Below are positions 1 through 11,477 of a stretch of 64,000 bases of DNA, one piece after another (the first letter of the stretch is position 1; the number at the start of each line of letters is the position of its first letter). The notes below the pieces were generated by a model. It was not told the origin of the DNA. It ran no database searches and worked only from the letters and a program-made list of their open reading frames with translations. The position numbers and the translations under genes are program-made. The DNA comes from Podospora pseudocomata (Eukaryota; Ascomycota; Sordariomycetes; Sordariales; Podosporaceae): assembly GCF_035222375.1 (NCBI RefSeq), contig NC_085887.1:3633501-3697500 (forward strand), written 5' to 3'.

Positions 1-1837
1 AAACTGGCACGGCAATTCATATCCGGCGAGTGTCTCCGCGATGCGGTCATTCCGAGTGGTTTTTCTCTTCCTTAATAAAACAACGCTGCGCCAAGAGGCG
101 TCTGTAATGTGTCTCTCGACGAGTGGGCGGCAAATGTTTGTGGGATCGCTGAGATTTGGATCATCTCCACGAAGCCCCACTGTGAGATTAGCATAACTTT
201 GAGACAGCGATTTGTGCTCATGGGCGCATGAATTTTTCATTTCTTCAACATCTGATTCAGCATATATACTTTGTATTCACAGGATCATCCTTTTTGGCCA
301 CAAGGAGAGAACATCACGGGTCGGCCGAGTTTGAGCTGCTGGGCTCTGCATTAGGCAATAATGGGAACGAGATACGATTTGTTTGATACCAAGGCGAGGG
401 CACTAACAATTACTGCGAGGTCTCTAACAACTGGTTCGGCGCATGACCTGTCCACAGTCATCATTCCATTCCAAATGACCAGCTAGTTTGACCATTCAGA
501 AATATGGGAACTCGGTGACTCAGTATGAACTTGTAGCTCCTTCTACACAGAATCTCACGAGGTATATTTGCGTGGACTACACTATAAACCCTTCTATCAC
601 GTACATCTCAGCACCCTCATGCCAAGATTTCAGGGGTGGAAGTATTCCCCCTGATAGCTTGAAAGCACAGACCAGCATTCGACTTGATGCGATCACAACC
701 GCTTCAAAAATTGCTTATAAACTCTTGTAAAGGGCAGGAGGTCCAGTGTTCCAGCCCGTAGTTGGAAATGTACTTCGCCTTTGAAGTGTGTCTTTGTAGC
801 CTTGAGATGCTTTACGTTGGTGGGGGTAAAGAACTTGGTCACTGGCAGTGGGCAATGTAGTCAATTTGACATTGTTTGATGGGCTCTACCGCCTGGTGTG
901 TCTAAACTTGAACATCTTTCCTGACTGCATGGGCTCATGGCTGAAGTTGGTCTAGCATTTCCTTGTTTGACAGCCCGAAAAAGCACAGTAGCTCCGGGCG
1001 AATTGATGGGGAAAAAGTCCAACTGTGGGTGGGAACCAGGAAGTGTTGCAATGACGTTCTGATCTTATCTTATCAGGAGAGCAAGGATCAAGGCTATCTC
1101 AAGTACATAATTCAATGTCGAGTGAATAGCGCTGACTTCAGGATAGATGAGCCAAAAATGCAGCTATGGTATAGAAGTACGGAACCTGTTTAAAAACATT
1201 CCACTGCACATCTGAAGCTTAAACTCTTCTTCAGCCACAAACTTGGGATGGGTGTATGTTCAAGGTTAGGGTTACATACCGGCTTTCGAGTTTTATCAGT
1301 GCACTTATTCACCCACGTGACAGCCTGAGCCTGGCCTTGGTTTCCGTCTGGCGCGGCGAGTTCTGAATTGGATTCCCCTCAACGCGCCTCAAGTCTTTTG
1401 ATTGCACCACCAATACACGGCATCACAGCGCTCGACCGCATCAAGAATCAAGACGATCCACGACACCAACCGCCAACTCACGTGATTGTCCTGTCGCGAC
1501 CAGAAAAATCATCTTCAGCGACACAACCACGACAACACCACCAGCCAAGACCCGCAGACAAGAACCTCGACGGCTGCACGCTTCCCCAATCAATTTGGCC
1601 ATTTAACCCACATAATCGCTATCTTCGATACCCGGAGCCTTGAGCTCAGGCTGCCGGTGAGTCTAGATGGTCTTGGCGCACCCACGCGTATGGTGACGCG
1701 CGATGGAAGCTTCTACAGAGCAGATCAGAGCATTGCATCGCTGACCTTGTCCGTAACCACAGATCGTGGCGCCTGTACATCTTCTCCCCCAGAGGCGTGA
1801 CAACTCCTTGGGCCCCCCACCGGGTGGAGTCTGGGGC
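1..1837. other. Intergenic and 5' flank, no gene supported
   Basis: Only short frames of up to about 100 codons occur here, without recognisable domains or convincing splice structure. The last 400 bases are pyrimidine-rich with CACAACCACGACAAC-type runs, which suits the promoter and 5' UTR of the bromodomain gene starting at 1838. Nothing else is supported. Confidence 0.5.
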
Positions 1838-4800
1838 ATGAATACTCCGGCGAACCCGACGACATTCCCAGTATCGTCCTTCACATCGCTTGAGCTCGTG
1901 TTCCTCTTCCGAGGTGTCAATAAGTTTGGCATCGACCCCGCTGCCTTTCCACAGATCTCCAATGTTCTGCGGGACAACAGCGGCCTCAAGAGGCAGCCGA
2001 CCTTCGATGCCCAAAGGTTGAGCCCCGAGGCTCTGCAGAAGGTCTTTCTGTATCTTGTTGGTCAAGAGATCCGGGCCGATCATGTCGGCAGCATGCCTGG
2101 GCCAGATGGCCCTCTCTCTCCTGCCTCCAGGAAGAGAAGGCTTGATACTCTTCCGCTACCGAGCTGGAAGGATGTTCACCAGCACATCGATAAGGTGCAG
2201 CAAGCCTACGACAAGGTGTTCGACTCCTACATCGAGAGCGCTGTTCAAGAGATCGATCATCTGGAGGAAGCATACAGAAAGACAGAGGCAGAGCTAGAGC
2301 AGCTCCAACTGGCCGAATCACAAGCTAGCGAGGAGGCCAAACAGCAAAAGGAAGAGGTCATCGAGGATAAAGGGGTACAAGTGAATGGAGTTGGTGATAT
2401 CAAACCGAAGCCAGGCCCGGCGGTCGTCAATGGCATCCATCCGTCTCCAAAGGCCTCGCCCAAACCATCACCACAGCTACCGCAGTCTCAGTTACCGCAG
2501 TCTCAGCTACCACACCACGCGCAATCCCAGCCCCGGCAACACCTTCAACAACATCCCCAGCAACAGCATCAACAACAGAATTTGCAGCAGTCTATGCAAC
2601 AGCCTTTACAGCGGCCACAGCAGCTGACGCCACAGCTCCATGTGCCTCAAGTGTCTCAGCTATCGCAACCGCCGCAACCCCCTCAACCACCGCAGTTACC
2701 CCAGCTGCAACAGCTGCAGCTACCACTGCAATCACCACAGACATTGCATCAAGCACAGCCGCCACAGCATGGACATGTACCACAGCAAACACATGTGCAG
2801 CAAGGGCAGCTGCCACAGCAAGCACAGCAAGGTCTCCAACAAGGGCAACGGCTACCGGGACAGGGACAGCCCCCACAACAGCTGCATCAAGGACAGCCAG
2901 CTCAACATATGGTTCAAGGACAACCGCCACAGCAAGTCCAGCCATTGCAGCAACCAAACCCATTGCCACACGTCCAGCAGTCACAGCAATCGCAGCAACC
3001 ACAACCACCGTTGCGGCCACTGCAGCCTCTGCTCCCACATCTTGCACCCCGTCAGGATGTCAGAAACGCACTTGGCTCTCCACATTCCCAGCATGCTTCT
3101 CTCGATAAAGCAGGTCCGGCCCCTCGTCCTCCCACCTTGAATCACCCGCCCACCACTCGTTCACCACAGCTTGGCCATCCCGACGTCTCAAGGGGTCCTT
3201 CTGCCCTACCTTCAGAGCCGCCAAAGTCGCTCGGTGGATCGCCGCAAGTCCTCCAAGCACCACAAGGGGTGCCCTCTTTCCAACCATTGTCCCAGTCGCC
3301 TGCTCCAACTCATGCCGCAGACGGCCTACAGAGGCCAGATGGCGTTGCGAGAGCACATCAGTCTCCGGGCCCTCTGCCAGCGAGCCCGCATATGCCGCCG
3401 TCCCAGTCACAGTTGAAATGGGAACCACCATATCAACCCTCTTCTGGCGCTCGGCCCCCGATGAACTCGCCATTACAACACAGCCCTAATGTGTTTTCTC
3501 CCCCTCCGCATATGGTGGCTTCCCAACGGCCACCACCGATCTCGTCTCCTTTGCAAGGGCAAGCAAACAGGCCGTTGCCACAGCAGGTTTTGCACCCCCC
3601 TCATACTCATACGACGGGTCAATTTGTGCCTCTTCAACCAACACCTGTTCGGCCCGCTATAGACGCAGCAAACAGGCAGCCACCGCCGGTTTCGAGCCCA
3701 GGGCCGAACAACACGGTGCAATCCCCTTTCCATCCTGGGCCATACCACAACTATCCCGTTCCGTCGTCCCCTCACCCAACTCAGCCTCAGCAGCATGCTC
3801 CTAAAGCCCCTCAACATGGCGCTGTCACACATCCTCCTTCAGTACGGAGCCCGGCCGTTGCTTCGCCCGCCTCTGCATCAGGGATTCATCTGCCACGACC
3901 TAATCAAGGATTGGCGGCTCCTTCTCAACAACGACCACAATCGCAGCCTCACTTGCAAGCGCCTTCGCCATATCCCCAAGCTACTCATCCTCCTGCTGTA
4001 TCCTCACCAGCTGGCCCCCAAAATGGAGGATACAGTTCCTCATATCACCCTCCCCGGCCTGCTCCAGTGGAACGTATCCATCCACGTGCGCCTGCTACAA
4101 CGACGCCTGTTCCACCCGCTAGATTCGGGCCTGCACCGTCTGCCCCCCAGACGCCGGCTGTTATGCAACAGCAGCCCTTCGTCATTTCGGCTAGGATGAC
4201 AAAGTGGAAGACGGAATCCACTCCTTCGACGCCGAAGGGTGGACTTGAATTTCAGTTTGGGTGGGATGAGAAGCCTAGTCCACAGACTGAACCAATCAGT
4301 CCCGTTCTGGAACCGGCGCCCTTGCCATCAGCCGCCCCCCACGAGTCACCAAAGAAAGCACCAGAGCAATCGCAAGCTAAACAGACCCCGAGTTTTTCAG
4401 GTAAGCCCGGTAGATCAAGGGTGCCTCAGTCAACCAGGGATGCAACCTCTCCCTCTCCAGTGGCGTCTGGGTTAAGGAATACATCTGTCAAGGCTACCGA
4501 AGAGGTGGTGCTACCCATAAATGAGCCGGATGCACCCAAGATCAAGGATGAGGCCATGACACCGCGCCCAACCACCGAGACTGGCGACACCGCTGCAGAT
4601 GAGAGTATCTCCAACAGACCGAATCCGGCACGCTCAACTAAGCGGAAACGAGACGAGTCTACGCCAGCCTCGGTGGAATCCCCAAGGGGACGACGGCTGA
4701 CAGATGCATCCCGTGATGATTCGATGCCGCCTAATATGCCCAATGTCGTCCTCTGGACCCGCTCCTTCCACAAGGTCAGCGGCTCTGCCATGGAGTCGAT

Positions 4801-5488
4801 TGTCGGCCACCGCTCAGCCAACATGTTTGCTGCCCCCATCCGAGAGAAGGACGCACCGGGCTATCATAAGGTGATCAAACAGCCCCAGGACCTGAAAACC
4901 ATCCGCAGTGCCATCGCCCACGGGAACAAGGCCGCCGCGCAAGCAGCCGCTGCTTTGCCGGGGGGTGACCCAGGCGGTAGCTGCTGGCTCCCTCGGACAG
5001 AAGAGCTTGTCCCACCAAAGAGCATCATCAACTCTGGCCAGCTCGACCGCGAGCTCTCTCACATTTTTGCCAACTGCATCATGTACAATCCCGACCCGTG
5101 GCACGGACCAGGCCCGGCTTTCCTACCCCAGGAGGATGATTCTGAGGGACTGGAAGCTGGGGCGCACCAGGATAATGTCGTGGGGTACAAGGTGGACGAG
5201 TTTGGGATTGTCAACGATGCCCGCGCCATGTTTATCGAGGTCGAGCAGCATGTTAGTGAGTTGCGCTCGGCGGAGAAGCGTAGTGCGCCCCCCGGTGGTG
5301 GGCATGCTGCGGGGGCGGAGGGTGTGTTTACTGGGACGAGCACAAGGCAGGCTAGCGTTGCGATGCAACATGGCGATGGCGGTTCCAAGGATGACGTATC
5401 TGGTGCAGAGGAACAGGACGAGCAGACGGCGACCGAGACGGAGAATAATGACGGGAGATCCAAGAGAAGGCGAACGGGGAGAGCCTAG
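1838..5488 (+). CDS. Bromodomain protein with Pro/Gln-rich middle (Bdc1/BRD8-like NuA4 subunit)
   Basis: Single-exon gene of 1216 aa. The first ATG of the frame is at 1838; the frame is open 72 bases further upstream, but only to a GTG. Residues 1-75 form a conserved helical head (TSLELVFLFRGVNKFG), followed by a short coiled coil near residues 115-175. Residues about 205-405 are almost pure Pro/Gln/His/Leu, then Pro/Ser-rich sequence to about 790. A basic KRKRDE segment, a probable nuclear signal, precedes a C-terminal bromodomain at about 965-1095, with the acetyl-lysine pocket motif CIMYNPD. This architecture matches fungal relatives of Bdc1/BRD8, an acetyl-lysine reader of the NuA4 histone acetyltransferase complex; that assignment rests on architecture. 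The bromodomain has an Ala/Gly-rich insertion at about 1030-1060. The tail is acidic then basic (SKRRRTGRA). Confidence 0.85.
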   Translation: MNTPANPTTFPVSSFTSLELVFLFRGVNKFGIDPAAFPQISNVLRDNSGLKRQPTFDAQRLSPEALQKVFLYLVGQEIRADHVGSMPGPDGPLSPASRKRRLDTLPLPSWKDVHQHIDKVQQAYDKVFDSYIESAVQEIDHLEEAYRKTEAELEQLQLAESQASEEAKQQKEEVIEDKGVQVNGVGDIKPKPGPAVVNGIHPSPKASPKPSPQLPQSQLPQSQLPHHAQSQPRQHLQQHPQQQHQQQNLQQSMQQPLQRPQQLTPQLHVPQVSQLSQPPQPPQPPQLPQLQQLQLPLQSPQTLHQAQPPQHGHVPQQTHVQQGQLPQQAQQGLQQGQRLPGQGQPPQQLHQGQPAQHMVQGQPPQQVQPLQQPNPLPHVQQSQQSQQPQPPLRPLQPLLPHLAPRQDVRNALGSPHSQHASLDKAGPAPRPPTLNHPPTTRSPQLGHPDVSRGPSALPSEPPKSLGGSPQVLQAPQGVPSFQPLSQSPAPTHAADGLQRPDGVARAHQSPGPLPASPHMPPSQSQLKWEPPYQPSSGARPPMNSPLQHSPNVFSPPPHMVASQRPPPISSPLQGQANRPLPQQVLHPPHTHTTGQFVPLQPTPVRPAIDAANRQPPPVSSPGPNNTVQSPFHPGPYHNYPVPSSPHPTQPQQHAPKAPQHGAVTHPPSVRSPAVASPASASGIHLPRPNQGLAAPSQQRPQSQPHLQAPSPYPQATHPPAVSSPAGPQNGGYSSSYHPPRPAPVERIHPRAPATTTPVPPARFGPAPSAPQTPAVMQQQPFVISARMTKWKTESTPSTPKGGLEFQFGWDEKPSPQTEPISPVLEPAPLPSAAPHESPKKAPEQSQAKQTPSFSGKPGRSRVPQSTRDATSPSPVASGLRNTSVKATEEVVLPINEPDAPKIKDEAMTPRPTTETGDTAADESISNRPNPARSTKRKRDESTPASVESPRGRRLTDASRDDSMPPNMPNVVLWTRSFHKVSGSAMESIVGHRSANMFAAPIREKDAPGYHKVIKQPQDLKTIRSAIAHGNKAAAQAAAALPGGDPGGSCWLPRTEELVPPKSIINSGQLDRELSHIFANCIMYNPDPWHGPGPAFLPQEDDSEGLEAGAHQDNVVGYKVDEFGIVNDARAMFIEVEQHVSELRSAEKRSAPPGGGHAAGAEGVFTGTSTRQASVAMQHGDGGSKDDVSGAEEQDEQTATETENNDGRSKRRRTGRA

Positions 5489-5920
5489 ATGGGGAGATTT
5501 CTTGGTAGCAATGCGCTCACAGACAGGATATGAGAAAAGACAAGGGGTACTGGGAAAAGCAAGACCCAGGCAGAAAACGTATGGTGGACGTTGGGCCCGA
5601 GACTTTTGCTCAAAATGAAGCTTTGTTTGGATTCATGTATCCATGAATGGGCGGGGACCAATTTTGATGTCCACCACCGTATTATAGTATAAGAGCATCG
5701 CCCGGGGATTTTATACACAACAGAGCACACTCTACCTCTTGTGGTCACTATCTGTGTTCACCGGCACGGTTGATGAGGGGCACGCGAGGGGCGATATCTT
5801 TGTGGAAGCACTCAAACACACTCTTGTCAACGTTGAGACAGCTAGCGCTGCTGAGGGAGGACACAGCTTCGATTGACGATGGCTACCAAGTAACTGTACT
5901 TTTCTGAACCCTATTCGTTA

Positions 5921-5980
5921 AAGCGCTGTTTCGAAGCGCTGTTTCGAAGCGCTGTTTCGAAGCGCTGTTTCGAAGCGCTG
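5921..5980. repeat. 13-bp tandem repeat, 4.6 copies
   Basis: The unit AAGCGCTGTTTCG is repeated perfectly four times plus eight bases. Each unit contains the palindrome AGCGCT, and each junction forms TTCGAA, so the array is a string of alternating palindromes. It lies between the convergent 3' ends of the bromodomain gene and the Hsp70-like gene. The remainder of 5489-6126 shows no gene. Confidence 0.9.
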
Positions 5981-6126
5981 AACCCCTCTTCAGTCCCTAT
6001 CCAACAGCCAAAAGCAATAAAAAGCACCAAAACGCCCTCCTCCCCTTCATTTCCTATTTCCCACCATCCCAGTCTCTTCCACTCACCAACTGCAAGAAGC
6101 CACCTCATCAAACGCCAACCTCTACT

Positions 6127-8186
6127 TCAGGCGTATTCGCACTTGACCTCAATGTTGTCGTCGCGCTTGCCCTGAAGATAGAAGACATACGCCATATCGG
6201 CGGGGCGAGCTGTAGGGTACTGCTGTTAGCAAAAACCGCAATTACCACGGCAAAAAAAAAAAAAAAAAAGACCAGGACAATACTCACGAGTAACCTTGAT
6301 GTCACCCTTCCATGATATAGTACATCTTCCCGTCCCCCCCCTTCTTCTGCACCCTTTCCGCCTCGGGCATCTTTGACACATCAGCAGTGAGCGTGCACAG
6401 CGTACCCAGCGTCTCATCCTTCTCCAACATGGCCTCCCGCCCCTTTTTTCTATCCACCATGATCGCAGCTTTCAACTCTGTAAACCACCCGTTTTCCACC
6501 CGCTGCCGATAATAGAACGGAAACGAGAACGGCTTGCTCTCCTCCATGTCGTCGCCCCGCTGGAAAAACCGAGCCAATGGCGTCGACACTCTGAATGCCG
6601 GTATACCCGTCATGAAATGTCTTGGTCGCCAGACTGGTATGCTTCTTAGTGTCAAACGGCTGGATCCTACTCTCGCCCATGTGGTGGCACGTCCTTACGA
6701 CTGACGACATGGACTTTGGTCAGGGAACCGTCGCAGACGAGCGAGAGGCCCTTCATGATGGCGCCGCGGGTGACAGCCAGGTCGGGCTCCGGGGGTGTGA
6801 TGAGGGGGACTTCGGTCCGCATCTGGCTGTCCTTCCTCCATATGTACGCCTGCTTGATCTCGCCGCGGAGGTAAGGAGAACCGGCGAAGCCTCCTACTAG
6901 GATGAAGGCTTTGATGGGCTTCGTCGGGCACGCGTCCTGTTGCTCATTCACCTTTTTGACAATGATGCCGACGGTGGGCCTGAAGATGTCTTCGAGGTGG
7001 TCCGAGCTGACCTTTATCTTGTCATTGTAGACGCCGGCTTGTTCGTTGTTGAGGATGAGGTTGAGGGGGAACTCGTGGGTCCCTGAGGACTTGGTGAAAC
7101 AGCGCTTGGTCTGTAGTAGAACGTGAGGATTAGTCTAAGGCGAGTGGGAAAGGGGAAAAAAAAGTAACACTTGCCTCAAACTCAAACTTGGCCATTGCGG
7201 GGGATATATGTCTCTCACGCATGTTACGCGAAAGTAGTGCGTACCCTGGAACACACCAGAATCTATTATGGAGGTACTCTCTGAATCTCATGTTGAGTTG
7301 GGCGGAGCCGGCAAGATCGCCATCGCGGAGACCAACCTCCTTGACCTTCAGGGGGTTGAGGTTGGTGATGGTGTAAATGACCAGGTCCACAGTGCCGCCT
7401 CCCGCATCAATAATCACGAACCTGCCAGTCTTTATCAGCACACGTGTTCATCTTGGCCTATTGCACACTGAGTAATAAACGTACGTATCGCCAACCTCGA
7501 GCTTGGTGTCTGTATCAGCAGTGCGCTCAGCCTTCTCATTGATAGCATAGATAGCAGCAGCCTCGGGCTCCGAGAGGAGATGGATGGTCCCGCTCGGCAT
7601 ACCCGCCGCCCTCAAGGCCGTATGGAAAGCTGTCCTGGTCTTCTCCTTGGAGTCATTGTTCCAGTTGGCTGGGACAGTGGCCACGTACTCGAAGTCAGTG
7701 GGCAAAGACTTGAAGTTCATTTTGGTCTTGGCATACCCCAGGAGCGATGTCAGAAACTTGGTGACCAACGACTCTGGACTTGGACCGGCATTGATGAATT
7801 CAAGCTGTCGAGGCGTAAGCCTCCTTGCCCAAGGATAAAGACCGCTGCGTTGTGACTTGGGTTAGGTCGCTATCCTCAAGGTCGTCGAAGGGGACTCACA
7901 GCTTGAACCACTCCATCACCTGGTCTGCGGGGGTATCATCAGAGACATCGAAGCCCCATTTTCCCGCCTTGGACAATTTGGTCGGGACTCTCTGGTAATG
8001 CCTGATGCCATCGACTTTCCCTTCAGGGTGCTTCTCACCGGGCTTGTTTGAAAGGTCGGCTGTAGGCCACTCTCGGAGGATCGTAACTTCATCCGGTTTG
8101 GCACTACTGGCCCAGGCAATGCTGGTAAACGTTGTGCCCATGTCGACGGCGACAATGGTCGTCGGCTTGATAGTAGGGGGGCCCAT
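6127..8186 (-). pseudogene. Hsp70-like (actin-fold ATPase) gene with C-terminal frameshifts
   Basis: Start ATG is at 8186. Three introns keep frame: 7845-7899, 7422-7484, and 7111-7174, the last with a GC donor (GAG|GCAAGT). The first 298 codons hold the phosphate-1 motif DMGTTFTSIAW and phosphate-2 motif DAGGGTVDLV; exon 4 adds FILVGGFAGSPYL (adenosine motif). The protein is a fungal cytosolic Hsp70/HSPA12-type ATPase without an obvious classic substrate domain, a family often expanded beside NLR genes. Downstream of 6700 the homology jumps frame three times: near 6697-6702 (VVSRK to CHHMGES), near 6565-6615 (before FFQRGDDMEE) and near 6305-6320 (before SWKGDIKVTRE). A last exon after a poly-T tract intron ends in a normal tail with TGA at 6127-6129. 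The gene is either decayed or affected by indel errors; an 8-C run at about 6334 and an 18-A run at about 6251 lie close by. Confidence 0.75.
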
Positions 8187-9874
8187 CCTTCGAACTTGCG
8201 ATGCTTTTCAGGCAACAAATGTGATGAAACTACCAGTTTGAAGATGAAGAGGGAAGTGACAAAAGCTCGAAATTTGGAAAAAAATTTGAAGACTGAGAAG
8301 AGTGCTAGGCACTGGGACAACAAGCCTTGTCTTGGGTTTCGCCCATCGGAAATCTTGTTCAGCCATCAGGGCTGAGTGGGTGCAAATAAGCTTTTTCTTT
8401 GCAACCTGGTCACCCATGTCTCGATACGAGTGTTGCCTTCCGTACGCCTCAGTGCCACCTCAGAAGCTAGGTTCTACTCGGAAGATAGGGAAGGCGTGGT
8501 GCCAGGCCTAGAAATCTTGTTGCACACCGGTGTGTGTCTTGGGGTCGAGGGTTGTGAAGATCAAGCCAACCCTGAGACTTGGTTCCCGTCCTGTTGGAAG
8601 GATCAAGGGGACTTGGGGAAATCCGTCTTTGGCGTGAGTATTTGACACAGATTGTGGGAATGTGATAACCTGGAATGCTGTGTTCTTCAACCACGGTAGA
8701 TTTGACCAAAGGCCAACATTTTCTGATGCATTTGATCCCATACTGTGCGGCGTATCCCAGCCAGCAGAGTGGCCAGGCACTGGCAAGCAAGCAAATAGGA
8801 GCAAGAAGAGACAGCCATAATTGCACAGGCGTCCCAGCTAAGTTATACCTACCCTGGTCGAGAGACCATAACTGCAAACTCACGTCATCCTGTGAGGACC
8901 GTCACGAGTGAAAGTGTCATTTTTGCACATCAGAGGTGGATGGTGGAACATACCCTTCGAATGCCAGGCGCCGTCTACCATACTTGACTGAGTCGACTAC
9001 AGCACCATACCTGTGGCACGGCTATCTGGAGAAAGCAATCAGCCTACAGCGTGTTTGTTGATTAATCTGGATATGGGTAGATTCGTGAATGCCAAAACCT
9101 GGGGTATTGGGCCCACTGCTATCTGTTTGGTCCCGAACCGCCAACAATATTGAGCTGGGTTTCGGTCCCACGGACGACAAGGTGTTCCTACGAGTGACTC
9201 AGTACTCCTATAGACGACCGATTTCCCACATACGACGGAGCAGGCTGCTTCCTACCGGCTCCATGTGCCACCCTCAAGGTAAATATGGCTGAGTGACATC
9301 CCGCGGGTCGAGGTTTACACGACCTGCTTACCGACACCACATGGCGCGATGGGGCTGAGGTGGGAAGCTTGCACAAGTGTCTGGAGAGCTGTGTTGAAGC
9401 GCATGGATGAACGGAGCAGCAAATGATGACGGTGGTATACCCCAAACTGGTTTGACAATAACGTTTCACAACGGGGCCGTTGATCAGTCACTCTCGTGTT
9501 GCATTCTGTTGAGCCGCTAATACATATAGCTATACTGTGAGGGTTGCGCCCGGACGCTTATCGCGTGATGGTGGCATGCTGAATTGACTTTCTGTTTCTG
9601 TTTTTCCCTTTCTTTCTATACCGACATGTCTTGCATCTCATAGGCCTCATACCTACAACCGGCATTGGGCTTCTGGGGCGACCAGCAAGTTGATCATCAA
9701 TTCTCCCCAAGGTTGGGGCCTCGGTGGAAGAGCTAGGTAGGCATTTTGTCATCTTGCCAATCACCTACCTACCTAGCTACCTGACTGGGGCCACCGAACA
9801 CCTCTACCAATTCGCTTTCCTGAAGAACGTTTCCGTTTCCGGCGACGGGTTCCTCCGAGGAACAACCTTCCAAG
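8187..9874. other. Intergenic, no gene supported
   Basis: This is the divergent space between the Hsp70-like gene and the RING-like gene. Only short frames of up to 138 codons occur, mostly opening at non-ATG codons and with no domain signature. A run of TACC-type repeats (CACCTACCTACCTAGC) lies at 9762-9777, just upstream of the next gene. Confidence 0.5.
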
Positions 9875-10804
9875 ATGGAAAATTACACTGATCCGTAAGT
9901 TCTAACTCGATGCTTCTGAGAGTTCTCCATGCGCTTCAGTCTACTGGGTCAGGTATCTTATCAATTGGAGAATGCCTGTTCGAGCATTAACTAATTGTAC
10001 GAACCAGGCGGCATGAGATCGAGGGCCCGCACCGAAGACCGTTGATTGCAGTCACTGGCCAGCGGACTTGCCTCTGTTGCAAGATACGGAAACCTGCATC
10101 CCAATTTTGCCCAGTTACTATAACTGTAGTCTGCGGACACGACCCTCTAGTATGCTACGTGTGCTTGCTCATGGAATCACAATTTAGTTGCCCATTTGGT
10201 CTGGAAGCTAAGAGATGCCCATATCCGGGCTGCGACAAACCTGTCACTGGCGATGATCTGTGAGTGTTGGTTGCGCGGGTGTCTGGAGTCGAAGACTAAT
10301 AACGGGATGCCTGAAGTCCAGACTATGTAAGGTACTGACCTTCCATTTTTAAACAGGGTCATTGTACAGTTTGTGCGTCATCGTTACGAATCGCTGCAGG
10401 TCCTATCGCGCTGCAAACACACTCCAGGATGCTGCTGTGAGCCCGACAAAGTAATTTTTTCAATGTCGGTTTTGCTACAGAGGCCCGAGGAGGAATTGCT
10501 TGCGCGCGCACGCAGCCTGGATGAGCTGCAATATCCAAGTCCCGGTTCGTCACCAGCCCAGCAGAAAGCTAGAAGCTGTGCACCACCACGCGAGCCTTGT
10601 GTTAGCTGGACCGAGGGCACCATGTTTGACGCCCAAACGTTCAAATGGGAGGGGCGTAGGCCAGGCCGAGCGAGATTCCCCGAGCGCCAGCCTGAGGCAG
10701 ACATGTTCGAGTTTGCTGCGGAGATTTCTGACCCTAAAGCTTTCTGGACAAGTATGGCGGAGGAGCTGTCCAGGCTTGACTTGGAGGTATTACGGCTGAC
10801 TTGA
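9875..10804 (+). CDS. Small Cys-rich protein with RBR RING1-like domain
   Basis: Three exons: 9875-9894, 10008-10259 and 10357-10804, with introns carrying GTAAGT and GTGAGT donors; 239 aa. Residues 27-80 have C-x2-C, then CGH, C-x2-C and CP-x4-C spacing, followed by a DDLVIVQFVRHRYESL stretch. This is how the first RING of RBR ubiquitin ligases ends. No in-between-RING or RING2 domain follows; instead there is a Cys cluster (CKHTPGCCC) and a low-complexity C-terminus. The role is inferred as a ubiquitin-ligase fragment or protein-interaction zinc finger. It may be a lineage-specific truncated RBR relative; the function is not established. Confidence 0.6.
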
Positions 10805-11477
10805 TTTGAATGATTAAAGCTATGACCCCCTCAGCTCATTGCATGATGTTGGTTGGGGGTTGACTTTACTGGGAAGTTTTGAACACAAAAAGAACAAATC
10901 ATGAAAAAAAAAGGATTAAAACAACAAAAGAAGCTAACCAAAAAAAATGCGGTGAAAAAATGCGCAGAAAGGAAAACCCTGGAAAATTAAGTAAAAGAAA
11001 AAATAGCGAGCTGTGTGCAAGAAACTGGAACAACCTATGGAGCAGAGTAGTTCCAAAACATCAACATAGCGAGCGGGGAGGAAAACGCCTGGTACCTGGT
11101 GTCTTAGGTTGGTGTTGACGAGCTGAAATTATACCCTGGGATCAGTCCCTAGTCCTCCCTATAACCTTTTTGTTCTTCGCAAAGTGATGTGACATGCCAG
11201 CATACTTAATTCAGGGGTACTGTTTATTCAAGGTGCGTTGTCGACATGCGGGGTAGGCCCGGCAACTGGCTTCACAGTGCGCCCGCTTTGAAATGGTGGG
11301 GTTTGGCACGGTAAGCACAGAGGGCAGACACGGATTAATCGCGGCCCCCACTGAAATTTTCCGCGCTAGACCAACGACCTACAAAATTCTTTCTTTGGCC
11401 TCGCGCATTTCTCCCTCGCTTTCCCACTGATCTTCCACAGCGCTTCCCTCCCCACTGCCCCGGCGGCGAGCTGGGAG
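10805..11477. other. Intergenic, no gene supported
   Basis: An A-rich tract at 10885-11010 looks like degenerate oligo(A) rather than coding sequence. The last 130 bases form the promoter and 5' UTR of the histidine phosphatase gene. No RNA gene was recognised. Confidence 0.5.

Noticed and set aside
1766-1837. 24-codon N-terminal extension of the bromodomain protein
   Set aside because: It opens at GTG, not ATG; the conserved family start MNTPA follows at 1838.
2592-3047. Ala/Val-rich 151-aa protein on the minus strand
   Set aside because: A shadow of the Pro/Gln-rich tract of the bromodomain gene; the codons are reverse complements of CAG/CCA repeats.
8467-8883. Hydrophobic minus-strand protein of 138 codons
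   Set aside because: No ATG at the frame start, no homology pattern and overlapping frames of similar length.
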